The notes under the pieces were generated by a model. That model was not told the DNA's origin and searched no databases. It saw only the letters and a list, made by a program, of their open reading frames with translations. A stretch of 64,000 nucleotides of DNA. Source: Diplocarpon mali (Eukaryota; Ascomycota; Leotiomycetes; Helotiales; Drepanopezizaceae). Both the position numbers and the translations under genes were made by a program. Location of the stretch: NCBI GenBank assembly GCA_024741835.1, contig JAENRP010000009.1, positions 124,001 to 188,000 of the forward strand, in the 5' to 3' direction. Of the stretch, positions 10,492 to 21,230 are shown in pieces (the first letter of the stretch is position 1; the number at the start of each line of letters is the position of its first letter).

Positions 10492-12486
10492 TTAACCATA
10501 TTCTATGGCTTGCTGGGCAACTATCGATGGTTCAGTCAGGCCGATCTCAGAAGACGTCATACCGACAACTAGGCCACTGCACGGGGTTTTAACTCCGTCA
10601 CTGCTGCTTCCAAATACGAATTTTCTCCATACATCGCTCGGGTCTTCGATTCTCTCTTTTCCTGCAAGAGGTACGGCGGTATTAATCTTTGCAGTTTTTG
10701 CAAATGGAGGTGACATAATTCGATTTTCAGCCGGAAGAGGCGTGCTGACCACTTCTATATCAGTAGCCTGTCTTTCGGGAGGCTCATAATTATCCTCCCG
10801 TAGCTGGCCGAGCTGACTTGTTGTCCCCCCGTATCGAGATTGCTCCGAACGAATTGAATGGTTATCCTCCTGTTCAGAGGTTGATGAATTCTCGTAACAT
10901 TGCTGAAGATCGGTCCCCTGTTTCAGATCAACAACCTCTTCAGTATCGGACTCCTCTAGTTTGGACGAGGATCGATCTTCGGCAGGTAGTTGTTGACTTG
11001 ATTTCCGAGGCGGCCGAACGCTGATACCCGGACTAATCCAACCGTTGCCTGGAGGAAGCTCATAAGAATTGGTATTGGTGCGGGCGTCTTCAGAATCATC
11101 TTCTGTAGCAATCCAAGTGCGCCAAATCTCGCTCTGGAGAGCCTGTGAACTGGGGAAGATTCTATTGGCCATTCCAATCTGTGCGATATTGCTCGATATC
11201 GCTTCTAAAGAATTTGATCGTAATAAGATGGATCGTTGCGAACTTCGTGGTTCTGGGTGATGTAAAGATGCAGAGGACGATGAGAAAAATACTTCTCCAG
11301 GAACGAGATCTTGGCGAAAGTCTGCCTTTGGAGAGGCCAGTGGATGGGCTACAGCTTCCTGTACCAGTTGTCTTTGATGTCCTTGGAAATTGCTCTGCAG
11401 CATTCTGAGAGACTCTTCCGTCACTCCAGCCCATCTCTGATCATCAGGCATCTCAAGTGATACATCAGCACTGAGATATCCTTTGCCGGATATGCCTGAG
11501 TTCTCGGAAGCTTGTTCAAGAATATGCAAGTTCAGACTGGGACCCCTAGGTATCCTAGATAAGCTAGCATTGAATTCCCTTCCTGCTTGATAGCCTCGAA
11601 CACTCTCGTGGTCCAAAAGCATAATATCTGACGATGAAGGTACTCGAGAACTCTGACCTACTATCGATGGGGTCATCTTCCTACGTGGTCTGGTGCTTGA
11701 ACTGACTCCAGGCTGGACGGCCCTACCGCCAATGGAGATCCTCACATCTGGTGCTAGTGGTCCAGTTCTTTCAAACTGTTGGCTGTCGGCACGAAGTTTG
11801 CTGTTATGTCGTATTCTGGCTGCAAATGGAGACATGATACGAGACTGCGCGGGAATAATTTTTGCTTCGTGATCCTTCGAGACCTTGCGCCTCTTGCCAA
11901 TCCTCTGCTCATCCCTGGGAGAAGCAAAGGCAAGCTTTAAAGGCCTCTGTATGGTAATTCCAAGCCAATCACCCTTGCGAAGTATCCTTCTCTTCTTGTC
12001 CGAGAGTGACTCCTCGTTCTGCTCTTTCGATTTTTCAGTTAGAAGCTGGGAACCTTCGTGATTTCGCTTTAACATCCGCGGAGGGGTGGCACTATATAGG
12101 TCATCATGCGGGACGTGGCTTTGTTCTCTCTTGCTCGGGGCTGGCAGAGGCTTTCGATCGGGAAGTGGGGTATTGATTGGGGACGAGTCGTTGGATGTAT
12201 GTCGCTGAGAAAATTGCGAGCGAGGCGATTTACTGACGGTTCTTCCTGGGTCAGTTTGACCCATTTCGCGGCTTGCACTCGTCGCATGAGAAACGCGACT
12301 TTGTCCTTGCTGTCGCTGACGATGATCTCTGCTGTCCAAGCCTAGTATATGGTTTGGAGGATTTTTGATAGCATTACCCCCCTTACGGAGATTCTGCTGG
12401 ACTTTTGCAAAATATCGCTTCTGCCTTTGAGCGGCGGAACTTTTCGCGGTAGAGTGCCGCTGAAGGCGCCCTCCAGTCCAATTCAT
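10492..12486 (-). CDS. Conserved-looking disordered nuclear protein, function unknown
   Basis: A single open frame of 664 aa begins MNWTGGRLQRHS and is rich in Ser, Arg, Lys, Gln and Glu, with no enzyme domain that I recognise. Short segments look constrained: the N-terminal RLQRHSTAKSSAAQRQKRYF, a motif ILRKGDWLGITIQRPLKLAF around residues 170-190, and a C-terminal DVWRKFVFGSSSD. The middle contains several basic clusters (for example GKRRKVSK) that could be nuclear localisation signals. There is no signal peptide and no membrane segment. It sits alone between two spacers on the minus strand. The stop follows the FVFG motif by about 35 codons; an extra C-terminal exon around 10240-10480 is possible but unproved. 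I call it a real gene because of length, an intact ATG and the constrained motifs; function is unknown. Confidence 0.7.
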   Translation of the reverse strand: MNWTGGRLQRHSTAKSSAAQRQKRYFAKVQQNLRKGGNAIKNPPNHILGLDSRDHRQRQQGQSRVSHATSASREMGQTDPGRTVSKSPRSQFSQRHTSNDSSPINTPLPDRKPLPAPSKREQSHVPHDDLYSATPPRMLKRNHEGSQLLTEKSKEQNEESLSDKKRRILRKGDWLGITIQRPLKLAFASPRDEQRIGKRRKVSKDHEAKIIPAQSRIMSPFAARIRHNSKLRADSQQFERTGPLAPDVRISIGGRAVQPGVSSSTRPRRKMTPSIVGQSSRVPSSSDIMLLDHESVRGYQAGREFNASLSRIPRGPSLNLHILEQASENSGISGKGYLSADVSLEMPDDQRWAGVTEESLRMLQSNFQGHQRQLVQEAVAHPLASPKADFRQDLVPGEVFFSSSSASLHHPEPRSSQRSILLRSNSLEAISSNIAQIGMANRIFPSSQALQSEIWRTWIATEDDSEDARTNTNSYELPPGNGWISPGISVRPPRKSSQQLPAEDRSSSKLEESDTEEVVDLKQGTDLQQCYENSSTSEQEDNHSIRSEQSRYGGTTSQLGQLREDNYEPPERQATDIEVVSTPLPAENRIMSPPFAKTAKINTAVPLAGKERIEDPSDVWRKFVFGSSSDGVKTPCSGLVVGMTSSEIGLTEPSIVAQQAIEYG

Positions 12487-14112
12487 CGTATAGATTGGGA
12501 AGGATGTAAAATGAATATATTACAAAAATGCACACCGATGATGTGTAGAAGGTTGGAACGAATGCGCGGCGGCGATTTACTTTTGTAGACAAGAGGAAAT
12601 GGAAGGAAAGATGAGTTTAGGAAAGTCGGCTAGGAAAGGTAGGTAGATAGGTTTGCTCAGAGAGAAAGTACCGACCAGGCAAATGCCAGATACTATGCTA
12701 GAACCACAAACACCGCAATGGGCACGTACTTGTTGGTTAACAAATATAACGGAATCTCATTCAGTACATCGGAGCGGTGCGCGAATCGAGAATTCGAAAT
12801 AATGGGCACATCTCTAGCATTTCCGATGGTTTTAAGTATAGCTGGCCGCCATGCGGAAGCCTATTTGGGCAAATATTGCAAATGAGCGCTTCATATGTCG
12901 ACCACGGCTTCGTGCATACGGCTTATCACTGAAAGAGATATCAAGAGAATAGCAGCGTATGAGAGCCCGGGTGCATTTACCTCGTTGACTTGCATACATG
13001 TTGTGCCAGATTTGAGAGAATTCGTTACAACATGAAATCCACACACCGTGTTCCTCTCAAGATTGAGAACTAGCTGCGCAAATCCTTTGATGGCTATAGG
13101 GCTATATCTAGGCACGAATTGCCATAGTATATTGAACAGAGCTGGGGTAGCTGCTGAAGGAGTGAAGATAGCTGTACTCGGGAGGGCTGCGATGGAGTTA
13201 TTAATGAAGAGAGGCCCTGGATTGCTAGCAAAAGAGCCAGGATATAGAGTTAGGTAGGGCCTTTCACAATACGGCAAAAGCGGAACAATCCGCACTCCCG
13301 ACAATCAGCCTAAGAGACGTGTTTGTACTTATTGGTATATATAACGGCGCGTGATTTTCCACAGCATGTTCAAGAGAGCGAACGGGGTGGTGTGGTGGTT
13401 AGTCCCTCTGTCCTGTCTCAATATTCACATCTAATGTGCGATAACTAGTAATGGTAGCACGTGACGTTGTGGTCCTCTCTATTCAAGAGTTCTACGCTGA
13501 TCCGTTTCAATCTGGGTTCGATTCCCAGCACCGCCAAGATAAGCTTGGATTGAAAGTGCAGATGGTTCGAGTCCATTCAGCCCATAGTATTTTTTTCATT
13601 TGCTCGTATGTGTATGCCGGAGTGAAACCTTTTTTATGCTCTGGTCTTGCTTGGAATCTATCTTTCGCATGCCGCAACTTATCATTTTGGATAAGCTCTT
13701 ACACCAGAGTTTTTGTGATGCCTAAGCGAGCTAATAATTCCATGGAAGCCCTCCGGCAAAATACAACCATACAAAATAACTAACAATCACTTCCCCACAT
13801 TCTGACACCAGAACATCACGGACATTAGCTGTAACTTCGGAAAATCTTAATCAACATTAACCTACCTATTATTACCAAATTGGAGATGACGTACGAAGGA
13901 TAAAAGGAAACTTTGAGCCAATCTTCTAAGCATTATTCTAACGTCTTTTGTCACATAAATTGTATGGCAATCTAGAGATGACCTTAGACAAGTATATACA
14001 TAACACAGGCATCTAGCTTGGCCGACGCAGTGAGGGAAGAGAAATCACTATGGAAAAGCAAAATCATGTGAAGTGTGATTATGGCACCAGAAGCTTAGGG
14101 TATCATGTCCAA
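12487..14112. other. Intergenic spacer with tRNA-like relics
   Basis: The spacer is AT-rich. It contains two tRNA T-arm-like segments at 13511-13580 (listed separately). A 137-aa minus-strand frame at 12891-13304 has no recognised domain. The right part should be the 3' flank of MED1. Confidence 0.5.
13386..13580 (+). pseudogene. tRNA-like remnants: two T-arm/B-box units
   Basis: A perfect five-pair T-arm CTGGG-TTCGATT-CCCAG is followed by CACCGCCA near 13511-13535. The seven bases GGTGGTG at 13386 can pair with CACCGCC as an acceptor stem, but the 140 bases between do not form a normal D-arm and anticodon arm. A second T-arm, GATGG-TTCGAGT-CCATT, lies only 49 nt further on. Both contain perfect B-box cores (GGTTCGANTCC). 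This fits broken tRNA genes or tRNA-derived fragments rather than a functional tRNA. It could also be a transferred mitochondrial tRNA piece. No anticodon can be assigned. Confidence 0.4.
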
Positions 14113-16182
14113 CTACCATCCCAAACGCCTCTTGACAAATTCTAGCCAAACTCCCAGATCCTCTGTGATTTCCAGCATCCTACCCAAGTCCCTAGGCGTC
14201 AAGCCGTTCCTATTTCCATCACCACTTAAGATATTCTCATAAACCACTTCTACCGCCCCATTTAACCCGATCTGGAAGGTAGTGTACCCAGTTTCGTTCC
14301 CCTTCTTTTGACCATCACGAGGGAAAGCAAGTTTCAAGTACAGAGCTGGCTGTGTAACTAACACTACGTCAAGTTTTCTCGTCTTCAAACGGGCCGTAGC
14401 TCCCGACATGAAGTTTGCCAATTCCGTCCTTTTGCTCACAACGGCTTCCCGAGGTGATTCCGTAGGCGGTTTGGTATCCGAGCCAAAGCTCTTGGTGAGG
14501 ACTGTAGAGAGAAATGCGTATTGTCTGAGCGCGGGCAGCATCTCGACGAGCTGTCTAGGGTGCGAGAACGGAAGTTCAGTTAGCGTGTAGCCATAGTCGT
14601 GCTTTTCGATAACTAGTTCGTGTATGTGCTGAGTCGGTACCTTCTCGCCAGCCTCAGAAAAGGCGTGGACGGTTAAATGTCGCTTAATGTAACGACTTCC
14701 GTTGTTTTCGACATTCTGCGGGGAATCCGGGGGAAACAGCAGCGAATCAAAGTGTGGACCGTAGTAGCCGATTTCGCTACTTGTAGAGTTGTATATCTGC
14801 TGTGCAAGCCCAAGGGGGACAATCAGTGGCGGGTCGAATTTGGCAACAAACATGACCTCTGGATATTTCGGGCCTGTGATCTCCTCAACACCATCAATTG
14901 CATCTGCTTTTGGAGGCCCCGTAGAAGGGAGGAGAGTACTTTCGGGTTCTAGCCAGTCCAATACAGGTCCATTATCCGGCTCCCGAAGGATTTCCTCGGC
15001 TGTTGCATTGGCCTTTTGTACGTCCGCCGATATCCAATGTTCGGAAACTCTTAATGGAGTGTATACCAAGCCAGGAGATGGTGCGGCGCAGTCGATCAGC
15101 AGCGACCAGAGTTTTCCGTCCTTCTTGCTCGTCAATCTTCGCTTCTCCTGCCAGTACTCTAGGCTAAGACCTAGTCTATCCCGAGTGTGCATGACTGGTT
15201 TCCCACTCTTCGTGCACATTGCCGCCTTTACGGCATCTTCGTCGCTCTTTAGGGCCATTTCATGCGTCTCCTTCAGCCTTTCAACCTCCCAGATATGTAG
15301 CCTCTCGATGCTTTCATATATGCCTGCAATTGCTTCGTGGCAGTTCAGTCCCGGAATGACGCTCAGCTTGTCTGAAGCGGCCAGTATCTCTAAGTTAGCT
15401 GCAAATTGATCAAGCTTTTTTGTGAGCGGACTCTCGTGTGCCTGGAATTGTAAATCTTTCAGCAAGATTTCTCCAGCTTTACTCGTATGTCTCGAAACTA
15501 TGTCTGGAGAATCGGGGAACGATAAAGAAGCATTCTTTACGACGTCATGGTCGAAAGCGATATCGATAGCTACCGCTTTGCCAGCTATAATCAAACCTCG
15601 CGGCGTAACAGTCTCTGAATCGAAAAAAGTGTCCAGACCCAGTCTCTTTGCTAGTCGTTCCACGCCGTTCTCGCTGAGACGGCCTTTGCTAACCTAAGTT
15701 TTACATCATCAATATATTGCCGCCGGATCTGGAATTATGTACTGTTATACTTGAACATCCCTTACCTTTAGGATATCTACAACCTGGCCCAGTCTCCTCT
15801 TCCGCTCATCCTCGTCACCGCGCACACCACCAAGGCTCCCTACGCCCACGCCGCCAAGTGGTGTACCCATGCCACCAGGTACGACCAGACCATCCAAGCC
15901 CAGTTCAAGGCCTGGCACCCCCAAAGCTATAGCCGCCGAAGGACTGTCATAGCCTACGCCGAAAGAGGAATTGATCTGATGGCCAGCGCCTGGGTAGCCG
16001 TACATGGCATTGGAGTTCGCGGGTGACTTTTTCAGTTGCTGCGGAGACGGGACAACTGATCGAGGACCGTGAGGGGAAAATGCTGGGTGGCTGTGGTGAT
16101 TCGAGGCTGAGAAGGGCGTTGAGACGGGAGGTGTTGCAACAGCTGGCCCAGGGCCATGTTTGCCTGCTGTAGGTGTTGCCAT
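14113..16182 (-). CDS. MED1: Mediator complex subunit 1 (fungal MED1)
   Basis: Exons 16182-15766 and 15693-14113 (72-bp intron) give 665 aa. Mediator bridges transcription factors and RNA polymerase II in the nucleus; MED1 belongs to its middle module. The N-terminal exon is Pro/Ser/Gly-rich and probably disordered, ending in RRLGQVVDILK. The second exon continues VSKGRLSENGVERLAKRLG and then GLIIAGKAVAIDIAF and SLSFPDSPD, the recognisable start of the fungal MED1 domain. The body continues to a C-terminal segment with WLEFVKRRLGW. The protein has no membrane segment or signal peptide. The start is the first ATG of the long first exon. The splice was placed where ILK joins VSKGR in frame; AG is preceded by aaactt. 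The family call rests on the N-terminal half of the domain. Confidence 0.85.
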
Positions 16183-16751
16183 GGCGATTATCAGAAAGGA
16201 GCAACTGCGGTCGACGAATTGCGCATTAGCATGCCTGTTGCAAATTGTTGGTGATCCTGTTGTAGGTATAGAAAGGTAGATAATTGATAAGGCGGGAGGA
16301 GCTTTGACGCGATGATGTAGGTCCGGTGGACCAAGCGGCCGCTTGTGAAAGCCGCTAATATTTCTAGTTCACCTCCATCTGCATGAGTAGCAGGTCCGTA
16401 ATTCATGATTTCAGTCGCATTTACTAGAATACAGGTAATAAGAAACCAATGATGAAGAGCGGTTCGCGGAAGTAAAAGCACGCATGCCTGAACCAAAAAC
16501 CATCCATACACAGACTTCAGACCATCAAGTGTGCCCATACAGTGACCTCTATTTACCGACTCCTAACCATGTTTGTGAAAGCTTCCTCGCACGACTTCCG
16601 ATACAATAGAATATGCATACCGTTACCGTGCTGTATCTCCTCAAAAGCTATTACGCATGCAACGATTGCTCATACAGGCCCTGCAGAGGCCCGCCGCCTT
16701 TACAGATAACTTCGCTGGTGGTACCTATAGCAGATCCCTCCATTGAATGAC
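16183..16751. other. Intergenic spacer
   Basis: These 569 bp hold the MED1 promoter and the 3' flank of the 707-aa gene. A 115-aa minus-strand frame at 16191-16538 overlaps the MED1 leader and has no recognisable domain. I see no gene. Confidence 0.5.
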
Positions 16752-18875
16752 TTAATTGGAGCTTTCAAATGCAGTATCGGATGCCACCGGTATGTCTTGA
16801 GTAATGTACCGTTGATCAAAGACCTTCTTCTCCTTTTGGTATAGCAACAATTCCTCCAGCTTCTGTTGTATCTCAGACGCATCCTTCCCTCGTCTTGGAG
16901 GCTTTGAGAGGGGGCTGGGCGCCGTTGGAGGAATCACCTTGCCTGTCAGTGGATACTTCTCTGTGAATTTATCCAATACCTGTGTGGCCCATGCCGGCTC
17001 AAGAGTGGCAGCCGTGCGGCCAGATTCCGTTTCTCTGGGGATTCGCATGGGCAGCTTGACATTCTTCGGAAGCTGTGGGGGAAATGTCTTCAGCTGTGGC
17101 TGAGGAAGCGGTATAATCGAAACCGGCGCCATGGGCATTGCGCACCACTCCGGAAATGGTCTGAGATTGTGGACGAAATGTTGGCGGTCCAAGTGAGGCC
17201 ACCAGCTTTGCGGCAGGATAGAATCTTGTAGCGGCTCAAACGGCATACCCGGAAGCCATGTTGAGGTTAAAGATTGGACCTGCAGGTTGATCTGCTGATC
17301 ATTCGAGGCCATATGCCGATCTTGAGCCTCAATCGCGGATTGGAGTGTGATATCTGGGTTCACTGATGAATTGAGAAGCCAGTTATTGAGCAAACCTGGT
17401 AGTTGAGTGCCGGGTCCCTGTCCATCATCAACTTTACCAGTGTCAAATTGAAAGGGCCTGGACGTGTTAATCCACATAGGCTCCGGTTTTTTGGGGGACG
17501 TCGGTATGACATTATGTGCTCGTAGCGCAGGTGGTATATACTTGTTCGCTTTCGCAAGATCCTGCGAGTCGAGGGTCTCATCGCTTGCGGAATGGGGTCG
17601 CTTGCGTCGCACGTTCAATGGCCATTGTCCCCCTCGTGGAAGATTCTCTTTCTGTGGAGACATCCGGGCTTTGATTTCGGCAAAGTTCCGATAGACTGGC
17701 GCTGCTGGGTTTAACTTGGACGAAGTTGTGACTTCTTTGGTTTCCCTCGCAATTTCGGGCAAATCAGCGGCTTTATCTTTACTAGCATGCTTCCTTTCCT
17801 TTCGTCTTCTTATGATAACAGTAGAGTCATCACTGCTCTCGAAATGTTTCAGCGCCTCCAGAAGTTTTTGCAATCTTTGTCGATCCCCTCTTTTCAATTC
17901 AGATACCATCTGAGCCAGGTCCTCGAGGTTTTTTTCCACGTCTTCCGTGGACGTGTTGACTCGCTGCTGCTTGGGCAACTTGGGGGGTTTATTTGTACCT
18001 GCCTTCAACTTATTGGTGATTGATGTCAGTGGTCCACAATCCAAAATTGCCGGATCCCATTTCACAGATTTGACTTCGGGTCGACGCATGTGACGATTGG
18101 TTTTGCGACGGGTCAACAAATCTCTCACCTTGGATTCAAGATCCTCGTCGCTTGATTCTCCATCAGCGTAAAAGGGTGAGTCGCCAGTCCGGGTAGAGGT
18201 TTCCAATTCATCCCCAGACAGATCGGGATATGATTCGGAGTTACCTTGTGACGAGATCTTCATTTTCTCAAAAATCTTCAATAGCGTCTCAGTCGAGTAT
18301 TGGTAATGAGTATTTGTCAAGGCAGCTCCAGGAGCTTGATTCGTACTAGTGCGAGCCTCCTGTACCTCTAGAGGTGGTGCGTTCTCCTTGTCCGATTCAT
18401 TATCCGAGGAAGAAGCCAAGTCAAGGTATTTGGAACCCGATGGTTTGGAGTCGAAGGGCTTGCGATCCCTGATTGACGCAGGTAATTTTGGTGAGCGTTG
18501 TGAGTAGCTTTTCTTGCTACTAACAGCTGCTCGTACCACAGGCTTGTTTGCTGTTCTTGATATCGTGGCTGGCGAAGCCTTCGATTGGACTTTATCGCTA
18601 ATACGACTGCTATATGTGCCTCGAGGAGACGCTAAGGGAGCTCTGGCAGGTGTAGAGAGCGGCTCTCTTCGAGGCAAAGAGTCTCCTGCGCTGTTAGAGC
18701 TGCTAGTTTTTGCTCTGGGAGTTCGCAAAGTGATTCGGGAGGGCAATTTCGCTGTGTCTGACTTGAGAACGACTCGGGCGGGCCGACCCTTGGCTGGCAA
18801 GTTCTCCATGTCTGCTGCATTCTTCAGCCTCTTACTACCCCCCTGAATATCACGAGCCTTCTCGTTGGGACCCAT
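16752..18875 (-). CDS. Large disordered protein, function unknown
   Basis: A single exon of 707 aa, from MGPNEKARD to AFESSN. The first 300 residues are rich in Ser, Arg, Lys and Pro with repeated TPxA/SP-type sites, suggesting a phosphorylated disordered region. Segments that look constrained are an acidic patch ending DEDLESKVRDLLTRRKTNRH, a helical stretch ending QRLQKLLEALKHFESSDD that may be a short coiled coil, LAKANKYIPPALRAHN, and a C-terminal EIQQKLEELLLYQKEKKVFD. No catalytic domain, signal peptide or membrane segment is visible. The basic N-terminus suggests nuclear or cytoskeletal use, but this is only composition. It lies head-to-tail between MED1 and the AIM24-family gene on the same strand, with separate spacers. 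I do not recognise the family. Confidence 0.7.
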   Translation of the reverse strand: MGPNEKARDIQGGSKRLKNAADMENLPAKGRPARVVLKSDTAKLPSRITLRTPRAKTSSSNSAGDSLPRREPLSTPARAPLASPRGTYSSRISDKVQSKASPATISRTANKPVVRAAVSSKKSYSQRSPKLPASIRDRKPFDSKPSGSKYLDLASSSDNESDKENAPPLEVQEARTSTNQAPGAALTNTHYQYSTETLLKIFEKMKISSQGNSESYPDLSGDELETSTRTGDSPFYADGESSDEDLESKVRDLLTRRKTNRHMRRPEVKSVKWDPAILDCGPLTSITNKLKAGTNKPPKLPKQQRVNTSTEDVEKNLEDLAQMVSELKRGDRQRLQKLLEALKHFESSDDSTVIIRRRKERKHASKDKAADLPEIARETKEVTTSSKLNPAAPVYRNFAEIKARMSPQKENLPRGGQWPLNVRRKRPHSASDETLDSQDLAKANKYIPPALRAHNVIPTSPKKPEPMWINTSRPFQFDTGKVDDGQGPGTQLPGLLNNWLLNSSVNPDITLQSAIEAQDRHMASNDQQINLQVQSLTSTWLPGMPFEPLQDSILPQSWWPHLDRQHFVHNLRPFPEWCAMPMAPVSIIPLPQPQLKTFPPQLPKNVKLPMRIPRETESGRTAATLEPAWATQVLDKFTEKYPLTGKVIPPTAPSPLSKPPRRGKDASEIQQKLEELLLYQKEKKVFDQRYITQDIPVASDTAFESSN

Positions 18876-19808
18876 GATTCGTGCACAAGATCAGCGTCGA
18901 CAGATCGAATGGCGTTCGAGAAAGAGAGCTACTTCCTGGCAACCCAACGCTGCTGATAGCACATCAAAGGACTCAATGATTCTAGCGGGCTGGATCTGGT
19001 TGACTCAGGCTTTAGTTGGACTGAAGTCGACTTGATAATCTTCTTTGAGCATTATGTATCTCTCGCTGCATCGATAAACGAGATGGGATGGAATACTTAC
19101 ATGTCGCCTGAAGCTTCAGTGATTTTACACTCGTTGAGACCCTGATACCGGGAGCAAAGTCAAAGGACTCGACCAGCTCGCTGCTTTTCCCAGTACTAGT
19201 GTTAGCTAAAGCGATGCTATCGGTAGGTATTTATCCAAGAAGCTAATGCTAGCGCTTGGTCGGGAAGGATGGTTGTGCAAGTACCAATGATGTGCTTGAT
19301 GATGGATGAGAAGAATAGAAATTTGCTTGGAAGGTAGACTGGACTTAGCTAGTGCTAGCAGATGCGAAGGGGGCAGGTACGAATGACTGCGAAGCAAGGA
19401 TCGATCTTGCATCCCTATTGAGGTGGAAAGAGTATCATTTGGCAACAATAACCATGTCTGTGTGTTAGCGACTGGTGGCTTGTGTTTATAATCACAATCC
19501 CAACATGTTTGCTCTGCCAGGCGACCTCTGGCCCTCCAAGTTTCATGGGTTGGTGTACAGGTCACAGCGCTGATGTGTTTATCCTAGAGCATCACCGTAC
19601 GCCCATTCTCAGATGATGCATGTGAATCAAAACAAATCAATACCATGAATCAACAAAGTATAGCGATTAACGAGAATCATATGACAGGTGAGAGTAGAGT
19701 AGAGACGGAGAATGAGATTCGACAAAAGTATCAAGTGCGCTGCAAAGTCGTCTTCGACAAAGCAATCTATTGAGAAATGAAAGAAGGCATCCTGGTCTGA
19801 GCCATCTT
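18876..19808. other. Intergenic spacer
   Basis: These 933 bp hold the promoter of the 707-aa gene and the 3' flank of the AIM24-family gene. Short frames such as 19206-19565 have no recognisable domain. Confidence 0.5.
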
Positions 19809-21230
19809 TTACGCAGCCGCAGCATGCGTACCCATCCATTGCGCAAAAGCGGTCTGTCACAAGTCAGCAGCAGACACAATATTAGCTGCAGGTGGGTAGA
19901 AGCGCTCACTGGGTTTCTTGTCTGCATAAAAACTGTCCCTGGACCAGTGAACTTGCACACCAACCCCTCACCAGATGACAGGCCAGAGATAATACCACCC
20001 GAAGCCACGCGCTCGAGGATGTACTTCGTGTTCCAAGCCACCAAATGGCCGTTGTCCACGATATATCTCTCCCCGTCCTCGAGCTACAAATCTCGTCAAT
20101 CATACTCTTTTCATGTTTCGATGCCGCAATTTTACTCACGTCCTTCCTGATAATCGCCCCCAGACTAGTAATCCACAGGAGCCCATTCCCACTGATCTTA
20201 TAAACGAACAGGCCCTCACCAGAGAACATCGCTTTCCCGATGCCTTGTCGCTTATACTCTTTCACTACGCCTTGTGTACACGCTAAGAACGCATCACGCC
20301 CTACAGACCACTGCTCATTGCCTCCAAGGAGAATGTTTGTGATATCACCAAGGGAAGGGGGAGCGAGAAGCAGTTCTCCCGGGCCGGTGTAAGTCGAATG
20401 TGTCATCTCACCGCCCATCACGAGTTTCTTCATAGAGAACTTGACGTTTCCTTTAAGGGTTATGGTTGGGGTCATGGCGATCATTGCACCTGCTTCCAGT
20501 TAGCACTTCGCGATCCTACATTTCGCGTTGCCACTGGCTATGGCCAATCTTACCCGGTCGCACTGTCAATGGGCATCCCATAGCAAGTTGGCAAGTGAGA
20601 ATACTGTTCGTATCTCTATGGCTGATCCTATAACTTCCTCCATTGAAAGTGCCGACGTCGTCTTGGCTGGTGCTAGCTCCCACGAAGTGCCCAGCAGCCG
20701 GGGCTCCATGATCAGAGTTCGAGGCCGCGATTATGTCCAGAACTGGTTTCTCGGGAGGAAAGTCTGCCTCCTGACGTACGTGGGCCTGTTGAGGATGCTG
20801 CTCGTAAGAAGGGGACGACGGTACCGCAGCTACCGGTTGCTGGTAGGATGCGCGATGGGAGAAACCGGGAGGCGGGCTTTGGTAGTGCTGATGTACTTGG
20901 GCAGGAACCTGTTGCGGATGGGCAGCTTGGTGATGTTGCTGAACTTGGGGAGAACTAGGCTGCGGCGGAGGCGAGGGATAAGAGCCAACTTGTGGAGGTG
21001 TTGCTTGCTGTGGTGGAGGAGGATAGTATGAAGGGTGGTTTGTCTGTATTGGAGGCGGCGACGAGGGAGGAAGAGCGAACTGATGCTGAGCTGAAGACAA
21101 GAGTGAGACCACTATCTCAAGCAAAACTGGACTGGAAGCTTACCACCATTTGCGCCAGGAGGAGCTTGGCTGAAGTTAGCAAGCTGAGAAGCTGGCGAGG
21201 CTAAAACCTACGAGGATAGTACCCTGACAT
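19809..21230 (-). CDS. AIM24-family protein with Pro/Gln-rich N-terminus
   Basis: Proposed exons 21230-21223, 21169-21144, 21090-20554, 20489-20140, 20083-19910 and 19853-19809 give 379 aa. The N-terminal 150 residues are Pro/Gln/Tyr/His-rich ([13 protein letters not shown]). The C-terminal 220 residues match the AIM24 (DUF124) beta-barrel family: [73 protein letters not shown] and a terminal FAQWMG. Yeast Aim24 is a mitochondrial inner-membrane protein linked to MICOS; this protein lacks a presequence and looks closer to the soluble DUF124 branch, so location is open. The last four exons are secure. The first exon of only eight nucleotides rests on frame arithmetic (donor gtacta, acceptor after the branch gctaac) and is uncertain. 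The gene lies between two minus-strand neighbours with no overlap. Confidence 0.8.

Noticed and set aside
12891..13304. 137-aa minus-strand frame
   Set aside because: Has no ATG-linked context or recognised domain, and lies in an AT-rich spacer with relic sequence.
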